Position numbers and translations under genes: made by a program | NCBI GenBank assembly: GCA_027886975.1 | Contig: JAPCJK010000010.1 | Location: 1-34,283, forward strand | Reading direction: 5' to 3' | Length of the DNA: 34,283 nucleotides | From: Nitrososphaerota archaeon | GTDB lineage: Archaea > Thermoproteota > Nitrososphaeria > Nitrososphaerales > Gagatemarchaeaceae | Notes under the pieces: model-generated | Told to the model about the DNA's origin: nothing | The model's database searches: none | The model's input: the letters and a program-made list of their open reading frames with translations, nothing else | Shown here: one piece after another, positions 15,393 to 23,426 of the stretch | How positions within the stretch are numbered: the first letter of the stretch is position 1 | Layout of the letters: each line of letters begins with the position of its first letter

Positions 15393-15414
15393 AGCGGTCG
15401 GAAGAAAAACCGCT
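15393..15414. repeat. Inverted repeat between glmS and dys
   Basis: AGCGGT and ACCGCT, separated by ten bases, form a perfect 6-bp inverted repeat just before the dys TATA-like element. It is not followed by a T run, so it is a weak terminator candidate. It could be an operator; its role is unproven. Confidence 0.3.
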
Positions 15415-15420
15415 CACAAG

Positions 15421-15429
15421 ATAATTAAG
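15421..15429 (+). promoter_or_regulatory. TATA-like element of dys
   Basis: ATAATTAAG lies 23-31 bases before the GTG start of the deoxyhypusine synthase gene, the spacing expected for a leaderless or nearly leaderless archaeal transcript. Confidence 0.45.
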
Positions 15430-15451
15430 TGAACCAAGCGGAAGGCTCGGC

Positions 15452-16471
15452 GTGGTATCTAAGAAGGAAGTACTATCGAAGCCAGTTGCGACCATAGAGG
15501 TCGGCAAGAAGAGCGTCTCTGTCCTGCTGGACGAGATGTCTCAGACAGGATTCCAGGGGAAGAAGCTCGGGGAGGTAGCGAAAATCTGGGCCGACATGGC
15601 GAAACAGAAGGACCTAACTATCTTTCTCGGCCTGACAGGCTCTCTGAGCACGACCGGGCAATGGAAAATCATCCGGTGGCTCGTGGAAAAGAGGTATGTC
15701 GACGTCGTCGTGAGCACGGGGGCCAACATTTCCGAGGATATTCTTGAAGCGCTGGGATACCACTATTACCAGGGGACCTGGCTCGCAGACGACGAGGAAC
15801 TCCTGAGGCTCAAGGTCGACAGGTTCTACGACGTGTATGCTGACGAGATGCAGTATCGCAAGTTGGAGAACACGATTTACAAGTTCGCAGCGACTCTGGA
15901 CGAACGCGGCATCTACTCTACTAGGGAGTTCCTCCACGGGTTCGGGGAGTTCCTTTCCAAAAAAGGAGTTCCGAGCATAGTCGCGGCCGCCTACAAAGCA
16001 GGGGTACCCATCTACTCCCCCGGGCTGATAGACAGTGGATACGGCGTGGCCCTTAGCCTCCTGAAGAGGCAGAAGGGGAAGCTGATCAGGCTAGACCAGA
16101 CGAAAGACATGGAGGAGCTGGCGCAGATCGCAGAAAAGACCAAGAGGACCGGGGTTGTATATCTCGGAGGAGGGGTCCCGAAAGACACCATACAGCTTTC
16201 GACAATCATAAAGTCGCTCGGCAAGGGGGGTGAACAAGAAACCCCCCACGAATACGCTATCCAGATCACAGCGGACAGTCCCCAGTGGGGGGGCCTTTCG
16301 GGCTGCACCCTGGAAGAGGCGATAAGCTGGGGGAAGATTTCTTCAAAGGCGAAGAAGGCGACACTGTATGCGGACATCACCCTCGCTCTCCCCCTCGTTG
16401 CCCACGCACTCAACGAGATGGTAGATAGGAGGAGCTTCCCGCCCGACCTCGGCTGGGTGTTCGAGAACTAG
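15452..16471 (+). CDS. dys: Deoxyhypusine synthase
   Basis: The enzyme transfers an aminobutyl group from spermidine to a lysine of archaeal IF5A, using NAD, the first step of hypusine formation. The 339-residue protein has the NAD-binding STGANISED segment (88-96), SPGLIDSGYG near residues 189-198, and GLSGCTLEEAISWGKI (281-296) in which Lys 295 matches the lysine that carries the covalent intermediate. Presence of that lysine argues for a true synthase rather than a homospermidine-type relative. The start is GTG. It converges with purB, overlapping by four bases at the ends. Confidence 0.95.
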   Translation: MVSKKEVLSKPVATIEVGKKSVSVLLDEMSQTGFQGKKLGEVAKIWADMAKQKDLTIFLGLTGSLSTTGQWKIIRWLVEKRYVDVVVSTGANISEDILEALGYHYYQGTWLADDEELLRLKVDRFYDVYADEMQYRKLENTIYKFAATLDERGIYSTREFLHGFGEFLSKKGVPSIVAAAYKAGVPIYSPGLIDSGYGVALSLLKRQKGKLIRLDQTKDMEELAQIAEKTKRTGVVYLGGGVPKDTIQLSTIIKSLGKGGEQETPHEYAIQITADSPQWGGLSGCTLEEAISWGKISSKAKKATLYADITLALPLVAHALNEMVDRRSFPPDLGWVFEN

Positions 16472-17745
16472 GCAGCCAGCAGGCGCTTGACTACTGACGG
16501 ACACTTTCTCGCCAGGGCGGGGGCAGCGCCCAGATAGGAGTCTCGCCTTTTTTCCCTAGGGGAGAACTTTCCGAGCTCGATGGCCGCCTTCACCTTCTCG
16601 TACCCACGTTCGTCCCCCCTTAGCCTCAGCGAAACCTGCTCACGCTCCGCGTAGACCTCGGGATGCTCATTGAGGTCTCGGGCCATCGCCGACCTTACGA
16701 CTCTCATGGAAGAGAGAGACGACTTGATCCTTGAAGTGGCTACGAGCGAGTGGGCCAGGGATTGGCCGAGCATCCTTCGGACCACCGAATCAGATAGGTC
16801 GCGCTGGAGGCGGGTAACCTGAAGGCGGTATGCGAGAAGAGTGAGCAGAGAATTGGAGATCTCCACCTGGCCCTCGGCGTTCTCTAGGTCAACTGGGTTG
16901 ACCTTCTGCGGCATTGTTGACGAGCTGACCTTACCCGGGCGGACGAAACGGACCATGTCGAGTGTCTGGTATAGCCAAAGGTCCCGGGAGAGTGATACCA
17001 TAAGCTGGTTGATGTTGATGACGTGGTGCAAAATATCGGAGAGTCGCTCTCCGGGGACCACCTGGCTGGAGTATGTTGCCGGCTCGACTCCAAGGCCGGC
17101 CACGAACCGCTCAAGCTCAGAAGGCCAGTCTCTGTCTCCGAAAAGAGAGAATGAGGCATAGGTCCCAACCGCCCCTGAGAATTTGGCCATTGGTCGGAGT
17201 TTTCGCAGGGCGGATACCCGTTCGGCGATTCTGACCGCGAAGACGGCCATCTCTTTGCCGAAGGTGGTGGGGACTGCGGGCCTGCCGTGGGTCCTGGCCA
17301 CCATCGCGGTAGACGCTTCCCTTCTGGCTATCTCCGCCAGGTCTGTAGCCAGTGAGGAGTAGGCGGGAACCAGGATCTTCCTCAGTGCGGACTTCAGGAG
17401 GAGGGCGTAGGCGAGGCTGTTCGTGTCCTCACTGGTTAGGCCGAGGTGGACATAGGGTGCGAGTCGAGCCGCCCCCAGGCGCTTCACGGACCCGCGGAGG
17501 AAGACCTCGACGGCCTTGACGTCGTGTCCGAGATCGCCCTCGAGCCTCTTCACTTCTTCCATGGAGAGTTCGACTTGTGGGACTCTTACCCGCGGGGCAA
17601 TCCCGAGCTTCATCAAGAGACGTAGATAGGCGAGTTCAACCCGGACCCGCTCTCGTGTCAGCGCTCGCTCGGAGAAATAAGCGGACAGAGCCTCTGCTTC
17701 AGCTCTATACCTGCCGTCGATCGGGGAGATCGCATCAAAGCTCAA
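16468..17745 (-). CDS. purB: Adenylosuccinate lyase
   Basis: PurB removes fumarate from SAICAR and from adenylosuccinate in purine synthesis. The protein belongs to the fumarase/aspartase superfamily, with the signature SSTMPQKVNP and an N-terminal SFDAISPIDGRY. HLGLTSEDTNS and RTHGRPAVPTTFG mark the other two conserved active-site regions. The start is ambiguous. TTG at 17745 has GAGAGGT nine bases upstream and gives 425 residues; GTG at 17766 adds seven residues but has no ribosome site. The start lies within the last codons of purA, so the two are translationally coupled. Confidence 0.95.
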   Translation of the reverse strand: MSFDAISPIDGRYRAEAEALSAYFSERALTRERVRVELAYLRLLMKLGIAPRVRVPQVELSMEEVKRLEGDLGHDVKAVEVFLRGSVKRLGAARLAPYVHLGLTSEDTNSLAYALLLKSALRKILVPAYSSLATDLAEIARREASTAMVARTHGRPAVPTTFGKEMAVFAVRIAERVSALRKLRPMAKFSGAVGTYASFSLFGDRDWPSELERFVAGLGVEPATYSSQVVPGERLSDILHHVININQLMVSLSRDLWLYQTLDMVRFVRPGKVSSSTMPQKVNPVDLENAEGQVEISNSLLTLLAYRLQVTRLQRDLSDSVVRRMLGQSLAHSLVATSRIKSSLSSMRVVRSAMARDLNEHPEVYAEREQVSLRLRGDERGYEKVKAAIELGKFSPREKRRDSYLGAAPALARKCPSVVKRLLAA

Positions 17746-18934
17746 TGGTCTTGGACCTCTCTTCACCGTGCGAAACCAGGCTTACGTTGACTCGTAGCTC
17801 CTCCTCCAGGTACCCTACAAGCTTCTTGCCCTCTTCGGGGAGACCGTTGTCATACCTGGAACCGTGCAGGGACAATGGCGACTCGTAGACCGGTTCCACC
17901 TCCTCAAGGTGAGCCAGGGACCCCTGGAAATCCGCGGACTCCGACCCCTGGTACTTGTATGCCACGCATGCCTTGAATTCTTTGACCTGAGAGAGCACGT
18001 CCAGCTTTGAGACTGCGACCTTTTTGACGCCGTTGAGGGCGATGCTATACCTTAGGGCTACGAGGTCCAGCCAGCCGATACGCCTGGGACGGCCGGTGGT
18101 CGCCCCGTATTCATTCCCTATGGAGCGAATGTTATCCGCGACTGGCCCGGTGACTTCAGTGGGGAAGGGGCCGCTCCCGACCCTTGTCGCGTAGCACTTC
18201 ATGACTCCTAGTGGCTCTCCTGCAGCCGAGGGTGGGATTCCAAGCGAGGCTGGGATATAGCTCGCAATTGTGTGTGTTCCGGTGACGAAGGGGTAAGAGC
18301 CGTGAAGAAGGTCGAGGAGGGTTCCCTGAGAGCCCTCGAAGAGAACGTTGCCCCCCCTTTCATTTATTTCGGTGATTCGGTCGCTGGCGCTTCCCAGAAG
18401 ACTGCCTAGGAGCCGCTTCGACTCCTCGGACCAGGCTATCAGGCCTTGCGGGTTTACGGAGAGCTTCTCATAGAATCGAACCATGGCCGCAAAATCGAAC
18501 CCTCGCATAAGGTCGGACACCCTGGGCGATAGTCGCAGAGCCCTGGCCGCGTAGGCCGGTCCTATCCCCCGCTTGGTTGTCCCGATTGCCGACGATCCTT
18601 TCATCTCCTCAAGAACCGCGTCGAGCTGTTTGTCCATCGGTGAGACTAGACTGCACCTGCCGTCGACCATGAGCTTGCGTTTGACGCCATCGGGGAGCAG
18701 CGAGAGTTCCTCCCCAAGGACGACAGGGTCAACGACGACCCCTGCCCCGATCAAAAGATCCTTCCCCTTGAGGGCTCCCGAAGGGATAAGGTGGAAAGTG
18801 TGTCTCCTCTCCCCGATAACGACCGTGTGGCCGGCGTTGCTCCCGCCGTTGAACCGAGCGACCGCATCGTATTGACCCGCCAGATAGTCGACCACCTTCC
18901 CTTTTCCTTCGTCCCCCCACTGGAGCCCGACCAC
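17735..18934 (-). CDS. purA: Adenylosuccinate synthetase
   Basis: PurA joins IMP and aspartate using GTP, the step before PurB on the way to AMP. The 399-residue protein has the P-loop-like QWGDEGKGKVVD near the N-terminus, NGGSNAGHTV, the GTTKRGIGPAYA motif and the IMP/GTP-binding GATTGRPRRIGWLD. It is slightly shorter than the bacterial enzyme, as archaeal forms often are. The GTG start lies 16 bases after the guaB stop. With guaB and purB it forms a purine branch-point operon serving both GMP and AMP arms. Confidence 0.96.
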   Translation of the reverse strand: MVGLQWGDEGKGKVVDYLAGQYDAVARFNGGSNAGHTVVIGERRHTFHLIPSGALKGKDLLIGAGVVVDPVVLGEELSLLPDGVKRKLMVDGRCSLVSPMDKQLDAVLEEMKGSSAIGTTKRGIGPAYAARALRLSPRVSDLMRGFDFAAMVRFYEKLSVNPQGLIAWSEESKRLLGSLLGSASDRITEINERGGNVLFEGSQGTLLDLLHGSYPFVTGTHTIASYIPASLGIPPSAAGEPLGVMKCYATRVGSGPFPTEVTGPVADNIRSIGNEYGATTGRPRRIGWLDLVALRYSIALNGVKKVAVSKLDVLSQVKEFKACVAYKYQGSESADFQGSLAHLEEVEPVYESPLSLHGSRYDNGLPEEGKKLVGYLEEELRVNVSLVSHGEERSKTIEL

Positions 18935-18950
18935 CGACAGGTTCCCCGTG

Positions 18951-20426
18951 TCAGACTACCTTCTGGATGTCGTGGGGGAGGCTCTCCCTGTGACCCGCCG
19001 CTGTTATCCTCATGAACTCTGCGTTCCGTCTGAGCTCATCGAGTGTGTGGGCCCCTGAGTAGCTCATGCCTGACCTCAGTCCCCCGACCAGCTGTTTGAC
19101 CACCTCGTCGACCCTGCCTTTGTAGGGGATCAGGCCCTCGACTCCCTCCGGGACGCTCTCCTCGATTAGCTCCTCTATGAGCTCATCCTCCGTGAGCACG
19201 CCGGGTCCGCCCTCCCTGACGCGGCGGTCGAGAGTGGCCGCCAGCGAAGCCATCCCCCTTGTTAGCTTGTACCTGACCCCGTCCCTGAGTATGGTCGGGC
19301 CCGGGCTTTCTTCCGTTCCAGCGAACAGGCTCCCTATCATCACGGTGGAAGCCCCGGCTGCGAGCGCCTTCGTGACATCTCCTGGATTCCTTATGCCGCC
19401 GTCGCCGATGATCGGGACGTCGCTGTCGCTTGCCCCGGCAGCGCTGTCCATTATCGCAGTCAGTTGCGGGACTCCCGAGCCCGTGACTACCCTCGTCACG
19501 CAGATGCTCCCTGAGCCTACCCCTACCTTTACCGAGTCGGCCCCTGCTTTGATCAGGTCGAGGGCGCCCCTGGCTGTCGCGACGTTGCCGGCTACGACCT
19601 CCACGTCCCCTAATTCCTTCTTGATCCCTCGGACGGTGTCGATGGCGTAAGATGAATGGCCGTGCGCGATGTCCACAACGAGGGCGTCCACCCCCGCATC
19701 CAAGAGCCTACGAGATCGCGCCATATGGTCCCCCTTTACGCCAACGGCCGCTGCCACTCTCAGCCTCCCCTTGGCGTCCTTGGTCGCAGAAGGAAACTGC
19801 CTTCTCTTCATGATGTCCTTGGAAGTTATTAGGCCGGCAAGCTTCCCGTTCCTATCGACAAGGGGGAGCTTCTCGACTTTGTTTTCATGCAGGATCCTTC
19901 TGGCCTGCTCCAGGGTCACCCCTTTAGGGGCGGTGACCAGTTCTCGCCTTGGCGTCATCACCGTCTTTACTTTCCTGTCCAAGTCCTCTTCCAAGGTGAT
20001 GTCCCGTCTAGTCAGTAGTCCCAAGATTCTGCGGTCTTGGCCGACCACGACTATCCCTCCGATGTCGCGTTCTCTGATGATATCCCAAGCCTCTTTGACG
20101 GTACCGTCAGGGCCGAGCGTGATCGGGTCTTCGATGACGACCCCTTCGGACCTTTTTACCTTGATGACTTCGGCAACCTCATCGTCGACAGAAAGGAACC
20201 TGTGGATGACACCTATGCCGCCGAGACGGGCCATGGCTATCGCCATGGACGATTCTGTCACAGTGTCCATGTTGGCGCTGACCACTGGGATGGTCAACCG
20301 GATCCGCCGCGAAAACCTGGCCTGGGTGTCTGCGTCCTTCCTGGACCGAACGTCGGAGAACTTTGGCACGAGGAGGACGTCGTCAAAAGTGAGGCCGACC
20401 TTGAGGTCGGGAGCGGAACCCTTCAC
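18951..20426 (-). CDS. guaB: Inosine-5'-monophosphate dehydrogenase with CBS pair
   Basis: IMPDH oxidises IMP to XMP with NAD, the committed step to GMP. The 491-residue TIM-barrel protein has the N-terminal [11 protein letters not shown], two CBS domains inserted at about residues 93-210, and the catalytic loop with Cys 309 (GSGSICVTR). The region after it is unusual. KLTRGMAS at 387-394 replaces the common YRGMGS, and the flap reads LDRR (399-402) where an Arg-Tyr pair is expected, followed by an acidic insertion before VPEGVEG. Catalytic details may therefore differ. The start is GTG with a TATA box 23-30 bases upstream, so the mRNA is probably leaderless. Confidence 0.93.
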   Translation of the reverse strand: MKGSAPDLKVGLTFDDVLLVPKFSDVRSRKDADTQARFSRRIRLTIPVVSANMDTVTESSMAIAMARLGGIGVIHRFLSVDDEVAEVIKVKRSEGVVIEDPITLGPDGTVKEAWDIIRERDIGGIVVVGQDRRILGLLTRRDITLEEDLDRKVKTVMTPRRELVTAPKGVTLEQARRILHENKVEKLPLVDRNGKLAGLITSKDIMKRRQFPSATKDAKGRLRVAAAVGVKGDHMARSRRLLDAGVDALVVDIAHGHSSYAIDTVRGIKKELGDVEVVAGNVATARGALDLIKAGADSVKVGVGSGSICVTRVVTGSGVPQLTAIMDSAAGASDSDVPIIGDGGIRNPGDVTKALAAGASTVMIGSLFAGTEESPGPTILRDGVRYKLTRGMASLAATLDRRVREGGPGVLTEDELIEELIEESVPEGVEGLIPYKGRVDEVVKQLVGGLRSGMSYSGAHTLDELRRNAEFMRITAAGHRESLPHDIQKVV

Positions 20427-20448
20427 TTGACTTCGGCTTGCTTCCTCG

Positions 20449-20456
20449 CTTTATAG
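20449..20456 (-). promoter_or_regulatory. TATA box of guaB-purA-purB
   Basis: The minus strand reads CTATAAAG 23-30 bases before the guaB GTG. This is the clearest TATA box in the window and predicts a leaderless purine operon mRNA. Bases 20457-20554, between it and the tRNA, hold nothing else I can support. Confidence 0.55.
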
Positions 20457-20602
20457 TGTTTGTGGGCAACCATATTCTTGGCTTGATAGGCGAATGGACC
20501 AGCGGGGAATAATTACGCGTAAGGGGACACCATAGGAAATCGGGTTGACTAGGGCGCCGGGAGTGGGATTTGAACCCACAACGCGGTTTCCCACGACAGG
20601 CT

Positions 20603-20617
20603 GGCTGGCCTGCGGGA
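20603..20617 (-). other. Canonical tRNA intron at position 37/38
   Basis: The 15-base intron in tRNA-Ser forms a strict bulge-helix-bulge. The central helix CTGG/CCAG is four base pairs, with three-base bulges AAT and CCA on either side. Cutting after the second base of each bulge joins A37 to A38 and restores a normal seven-base anticodon loop. Archaeal tRNA-splicing endonuclease recognises this motif. Confidence 0.9.
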
Positions 20618-20625
20618 TTCCAGGC

Positions 20626-20640
20626 TTGCGCGATGATAAT
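20626..20640 (-). other. Noncanonical tRNA intron at position 29/30
   Basis: The second 15-base intron interrupts the anticodon stem. A four-pair central helix GCGC/GCGC is flanked by bulges AGA and AAG, with an outer helix TAGG/CCTG and an eight-base terminal loop. Cutting after the second base of each bulge yields stem CAGGC, which pairs perfectly with GCCTG. Introns at 29/30 are known in archaea, where heteromeric endonucleases process such relaxed sites. Confidence 0.88.
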
Positions 20641-20692
20641 CTGCGCCCTACCAGATTAGGCGACCCCGGCGACCCGTGCCGAAATCCCGAGG

Positions 20693-20700
20693 CTTAAAAC
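20693..20700 (-). promoter_or_regulatory. TATA box of tRNA-Ser
   Basis: The minus strand reads GTTTTAAG 23-30 bases before the mature 5' end. This spacing indicates transcription starting close to the tRNA itself. Bases 20701-20757 between it and truB hold no other feature I can see. Confidence 0.5.
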
Positions 20701-20757
20701 CTCTACCGATGAATTTCGGGGGGACGTCAAAAAATGTCGATATCTCGACCCCATTTG

Positions 20758-21747
20758 TCATGAAGCCTTCTTTTTCGCTGAATGACTCTTCCAGAGTTTC
20801 GGATACGTCCCTTGGTTCATGATTACACGTTCAGTCGTCGATGCCAGCCCCTTCTGATGCGACCGTACCTCGTCGGAGGAGAGGAGTGCCTTCCCAATTG
20901 CGACAAGCTCGTGCTTCGAGCTGAGCAGGACAACCGTATCGTCTTTCTTGATCCCCTCCGAAAGAGAGAGTATCCCGGGGATTCCCAGGCGGGCGCCGTG
21001 GCAAATTGCGTCGACCGCTGAATCACGAATCACAATCCTGGGGATGTCGCCCAGCGTGTCCTCAATAGGACGCACTATGTTTCGGAGAAGGGCCTCATCG
21101 CCGTTCTTCAGCCTGTACATCGCATCATTGACTTGGTGGAGCGTCACGAGTCCGCTCGCTTCGGAAAGCGGGCCGACCCGGGTCCGACGAAGTTCGACCA
21201 TGGTGGCACCTACTCCCAGGACTTCGCCAATGTCATAGACTAGTTTACGAATGTACGTCCCCGATTGGCAGAGACATCTGAACAGGAACAGGTTTCCGGT
21301 AGCCTCCGTGACTTCTAGCTCGTAGACATTCCTGCTCCTCGTCCGCCTGCTTACCGAAGATCGCTGGGGGGGCCTCTGGAAGATTTCGCCGGTGAACTCG
21401 CCTATGACAGCGTCGAGCTGCTTCCTGGGGACTGATGAGTGTAGCCTCATCACTCCGCGATACTCCTTGGGGAAAAGGAGCAGGAGGCTGAGCGCTCGGG
21501 TGGCTCTTCCAACGCCGATGGGAAGGAGCCCTGACACAGGAGGGTCGAGGGTGCCGCTGTGTCCCGCCCTTTGGACACCCAGCAGCCTCTTCGTCCAGGC
21601 TACTATCTCGTGGCTTGTAGGCCCCCTGGGCTTGTCGAGTGGAACAAGTCCGTATTCCAACATAGTCGGGACGGGGCGCGCAGAAGGGGGATTGCCATGC
21701 TCGGGGTCATTGGGCTCTTCGTCGAGAACGATCATCTTTGGTGGCAA
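20758..21747 (-). CDS. truB: tRNA/rRNA pseudouridine synthase Cbf5 (TruB family)
   Basis: Cbf5 is the catalytic protein of archaeal H/ACA guide RNPs and can also modify U55 of tRNA directly. The 329-residue protein has the catalytic-loop GHSGTLDPPVSGLLPI containing the active Asp, the LDKPRGPTSHEIVAW segment, and a C-terminal PUA domain from about residue 245. The start used is TTG at 21747, overlapping the end of the kinase gene; ATG at 21735 is an alternative. It is the last gene of the long minus-strand operon. Confidence 0.95.
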   Translation of the reverse strand: MPPKMIVLDEEPNDPEHGNPPSARPVPTMLEYGLVPLDKPRGPTSHEIVAWTKRLLGVQRAGHSGTLDPPVSGLLPIGVGRATRALSLLLLFPKEYRGVMRLHSSVPRKQLDAVIGEFTGEIFQRPPQRSSVSRRTRSRNVYELEVTEATGNLFLFRCLCQSGTYIRKLVYDIGEVLGVGATMVELRRTRVGPLSEASGLVTLHQVNDAMYRLKNGDEALLRNIVRPIEDTLGDIPRIVIRDSAVDAICHGARLGIPGILSLSEGIKKDDTVVLLSSKHELVAIGKALLSSDEVRSHQKGLASTTERVIMNQGTYPKLWKSHSAKKKAS

Positions 21748-21748
21748 A

Positions 21749-22309
21749 TCAATCCTTCCGGCTCTTCACGTAGTGCAGAACTATTTTAGCTACCCGAGAC
21801 TCGTCTATCGAATCGGTCTCGATGACGAGGTCGAAGGGAGTCAGGTCCTTCCCGAACTCGATGCCGTAGATTTTCTTGTATAGCTTGTAGTTCTCGACAT
21901 CTCTCACCGAAAGCACCTGCAGGCACCTGGAGACCGGGATACCGTCTCTCTTCGCCATCCTGGCTGCCCTGCTTTTCACGCTTCCGGAGAGCCAGACATT
22001 GAGTCCGTCCTTTGTGAGCCAGGGGACAGGGTAACTGGTGATGACCACGTGTCCCTTTTTGGCTTTCTGAAGCAGCCTCGAATCGACCTCCTTGTCAAAC
22101 CCGGAGGATCGCTTCCTTTCCTGAAGAAACTTCATCCCCTCTCCTTTGTCCCACCAGTCTTCTCCGCCAGGGGTGTATCCCTCCTCGATTGCCATCTCTT
22201 TGAGGACATCTCCCCCACCCACCATCGGGGTCGACAGCGCTTCTGCGACAGCCTTCGAGACGGTCGTCTTTCCCACCGCAGGCATCCCCGAAATGATGAT
22301 GGCCTTCAA
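21749..22309 (-). CDS. cmk: Cytidylate kinase-like nucleoside monophosphate kinase
   Basis: The 186-residue P-loop kinase begins IIISGMPAVGKTTVSKA and has a GGGDVLKEMA motif matching the NMP-binding start of archaeal cytidylate kinases. The family phosphorylates CMP/dCMP. Its place between the EMC3-like gene and truB matches the archaeal cmk locus as I recall it. Substrate cannot be proved from sequence; the insertion around GEDWWDKGEG is unusual to my eye. The start is TTG at 22309, 14 bases after the preceding stop; the frame further upstream is a shadow. Confidence 0.8.
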   Translation of the reverse strand: MKAIIISGMPAVGKTTVSKAVAEALSTPMVGGGDVLKEMAIEEGYTPGGEDWWDKGEGMKFLQERKRSSGFDKEVDSRLLQKAKKGHVVITSYPVPWLTKDGLNVWLSGSVKSRAARMAKRDGIPVSRCLQVLSVRDVENYKLYKKIYGIEFGKDLTPFDLVIETDSIDESRVAKIVLHYVKSRKD

Positions 22310-22323
22310 GGGAACAATATCCG

Positions 22324-22854
22324 CTAGGTAGTTGTGTGTAGGAGTTTGGTTAGCATTGTCGAGAATGTGAAAGAGCTCAGGAAGTACCACCAGAAGAGGC
22401 TGACGGTTCCATTGGCGTTGACAAGGTATGGTATCGGGATCGGAGAGTGGGCCACTATCACCCCGAAACCTCCGAGGAACGACGCCATTAGATAATAGAC
22501 GCCGAGCAACGGAATGAAGGTGATGGCTGTAACCTTGAACCTGGCAGTGGAGACCTTGGCCTGGGCTTGCCTTACCTGCAACTCTCTTTTCTTGAGCTTC
22601 TCCAGTTTCGCCTTGTCGCCTGCCGCTGTTGCGTCCCTCTTCTCTTTGTTGAAGGCCCCAACCTCCGCCTTCATCCTCCTTTCCGCGTTGAGGTCGACCA
22701 CATATCTGGTCACGAACTGGGTTATGAGCCCAAGCCCTATGGACGTAAGCGTCACAAGGAGGGTGGACTCAGGAATAGGGAAGGTCGATGTTGCGCCAGC
22801 AACTGTGGTTGTCGTGGTGGTCGAATTGACCGCGAGGAAGATGTCCAGAATCAC
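22324..22854 (-). CDS. EMC3/TMCO1-like membrane insertase (DUF106)
   Basis: The 176-residue membrane protein has a Thr-rich N-terminus, a first membrane segment at about 30-52, a long charged coiled-coil-like hairpin at about 55-102 (rich in Lys, Glu and Ala), and two further membrane segments. That is the layout of the archaeal DUF106 proteins related to YidC, Oxa1 and EMC3, proposed to insert membrane proteins. The GTG start overlaps the adkA stop (GTGA). Its neighbours adkA and secY support a role at the translocon. Confidence 0.9.
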   Translation of the reverse strand: MILDIFLAVNSTTTTTTVAGATSTFPIPESTLLVTLTSIGLGLITQFVTRYVVDLNAERRMKAEVGAFNKEKRDATAAGDKAKLEKLKKRELQVRQAQAKVSTARFKVTAITFIPLLGVYYLMASFLGGFGVIVAHSPIPIPYLVNANGTVSLFWWYFLSSFTFSTMLTKLLHTTT

Positions 22855-23423
22855 GCTACCGCGCCTCTTAGCATAGAAGCGATTTCCGACGCAACATCTG
22901 CGGCTTTGCCCTCGCTGTTGTTCACCATCAGCATCGGAGCACCGGTAAGCGTAGAAGATACAGCAAGGAAGCTCCGAGCGAGCCCGAGTTCCTCGGCGAG
23001 GTCATCCATCGTCACTGAGTCTCGGTACCTCCTACTGTCTGCGGCCCTCCTTTTGGCGACCTCCTCGGGGCTGGCTTGAACGAGGACAAGGTGCGTGGGC
23101 CTCAGCGCTCTCACCACATCGAAAGGAAGCCCTGGCCAGAAACCTTCTTTCGTCCTAATGAAGAGATGTGTGTCGACCACCACGGTCCGGTCCTTCATCT
23201 TTGAAATCTTGGAGGCCGCCACTTTTTGCAGGCGCCTCTGCCTCTCGACGGTGAGTTTTCGGATGTCGTCTCTGTTCTTGATCCACTTTAGCGAAAGCCC
23301 TGTCTTCAGCATCATTGTGCCGAAGTTGACCAACTTCGCCCCGCTGTACTCAGAAACGAGGCCTTCCACGACCGTGGTCTTCCCCACGCCCGGAACTCCG
23401 ACGACAACAACACGCAGTCCCAC
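22851..23423 (-). CDS. adkA: Archaeal adenylate kinase
   Basis: The 190-residue protein is the archaeal type of adenylate kinase (AMP + ATP to 2 ADP), distinct from the bacterial zinc/lid type. It has the P-loop GVPGVGKTTV (9-18), the NFGTMML segment and VVDTHLFIRTKEGFWPGLP. Length and motifs fit AdkA well. It lies three bases after secY and is translationally coupled to the EMC3-like gene. Confidence 0.95.
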   Translation of the reverse strand: MGLRVVVVGVPGVGKTTVVEGLVSEYSGAKLVNFGTMMLKTGLSLKWIKNRDDIRKLTVERQRRLQKVAASKISKMKDRTVVVDTHLFIRTKEGFWPGLPFDVVRALRPTHLVLVQASPEEVAKRRAADSRRYRDSVTMDDLAEELGLARSFLAVSSTLTGAPMLMVNNSEGKAADVASEIASMLRGAVA

Positions 23424-23426
23424 TAC

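Larger units (their letters stand above)
20555..20670 (-). tRNA. tRNA-Ser(GGA) with two introns
   Basis: The 116-base gene folds to an 86-base type II tRNA after removing two 15-base introns. Acceptor GCCGGGG pairs with TCCCGGC and is followed by discriminator G73, as in serine tRNAs. The D-arm has GG at 18-19. The anticodon stem CAGGC/GCCTG is perfect only after both introns are removed, and the loop becomes CTGGAAA with anticodon GGA at 20619-20621. A long variable arm (CGTGG, GAAA loop, CCGCG) identifies the serine class. The T-arm is GTGGG-TTCAAAT-CCCAC. CCA is not encoded. A TATA box lies 23-30 bases upstream. Confidence 0.95.

Noticed and set aside
20603-20640. tRNA-Met(CAT) or tRNA-Ile reading from the TATCAT bases
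   Set aside because: No anticodon stem forms around CAT or TAT, while the serine reading with two introns gives perfect stems, a serine variable arm and discriminator G.
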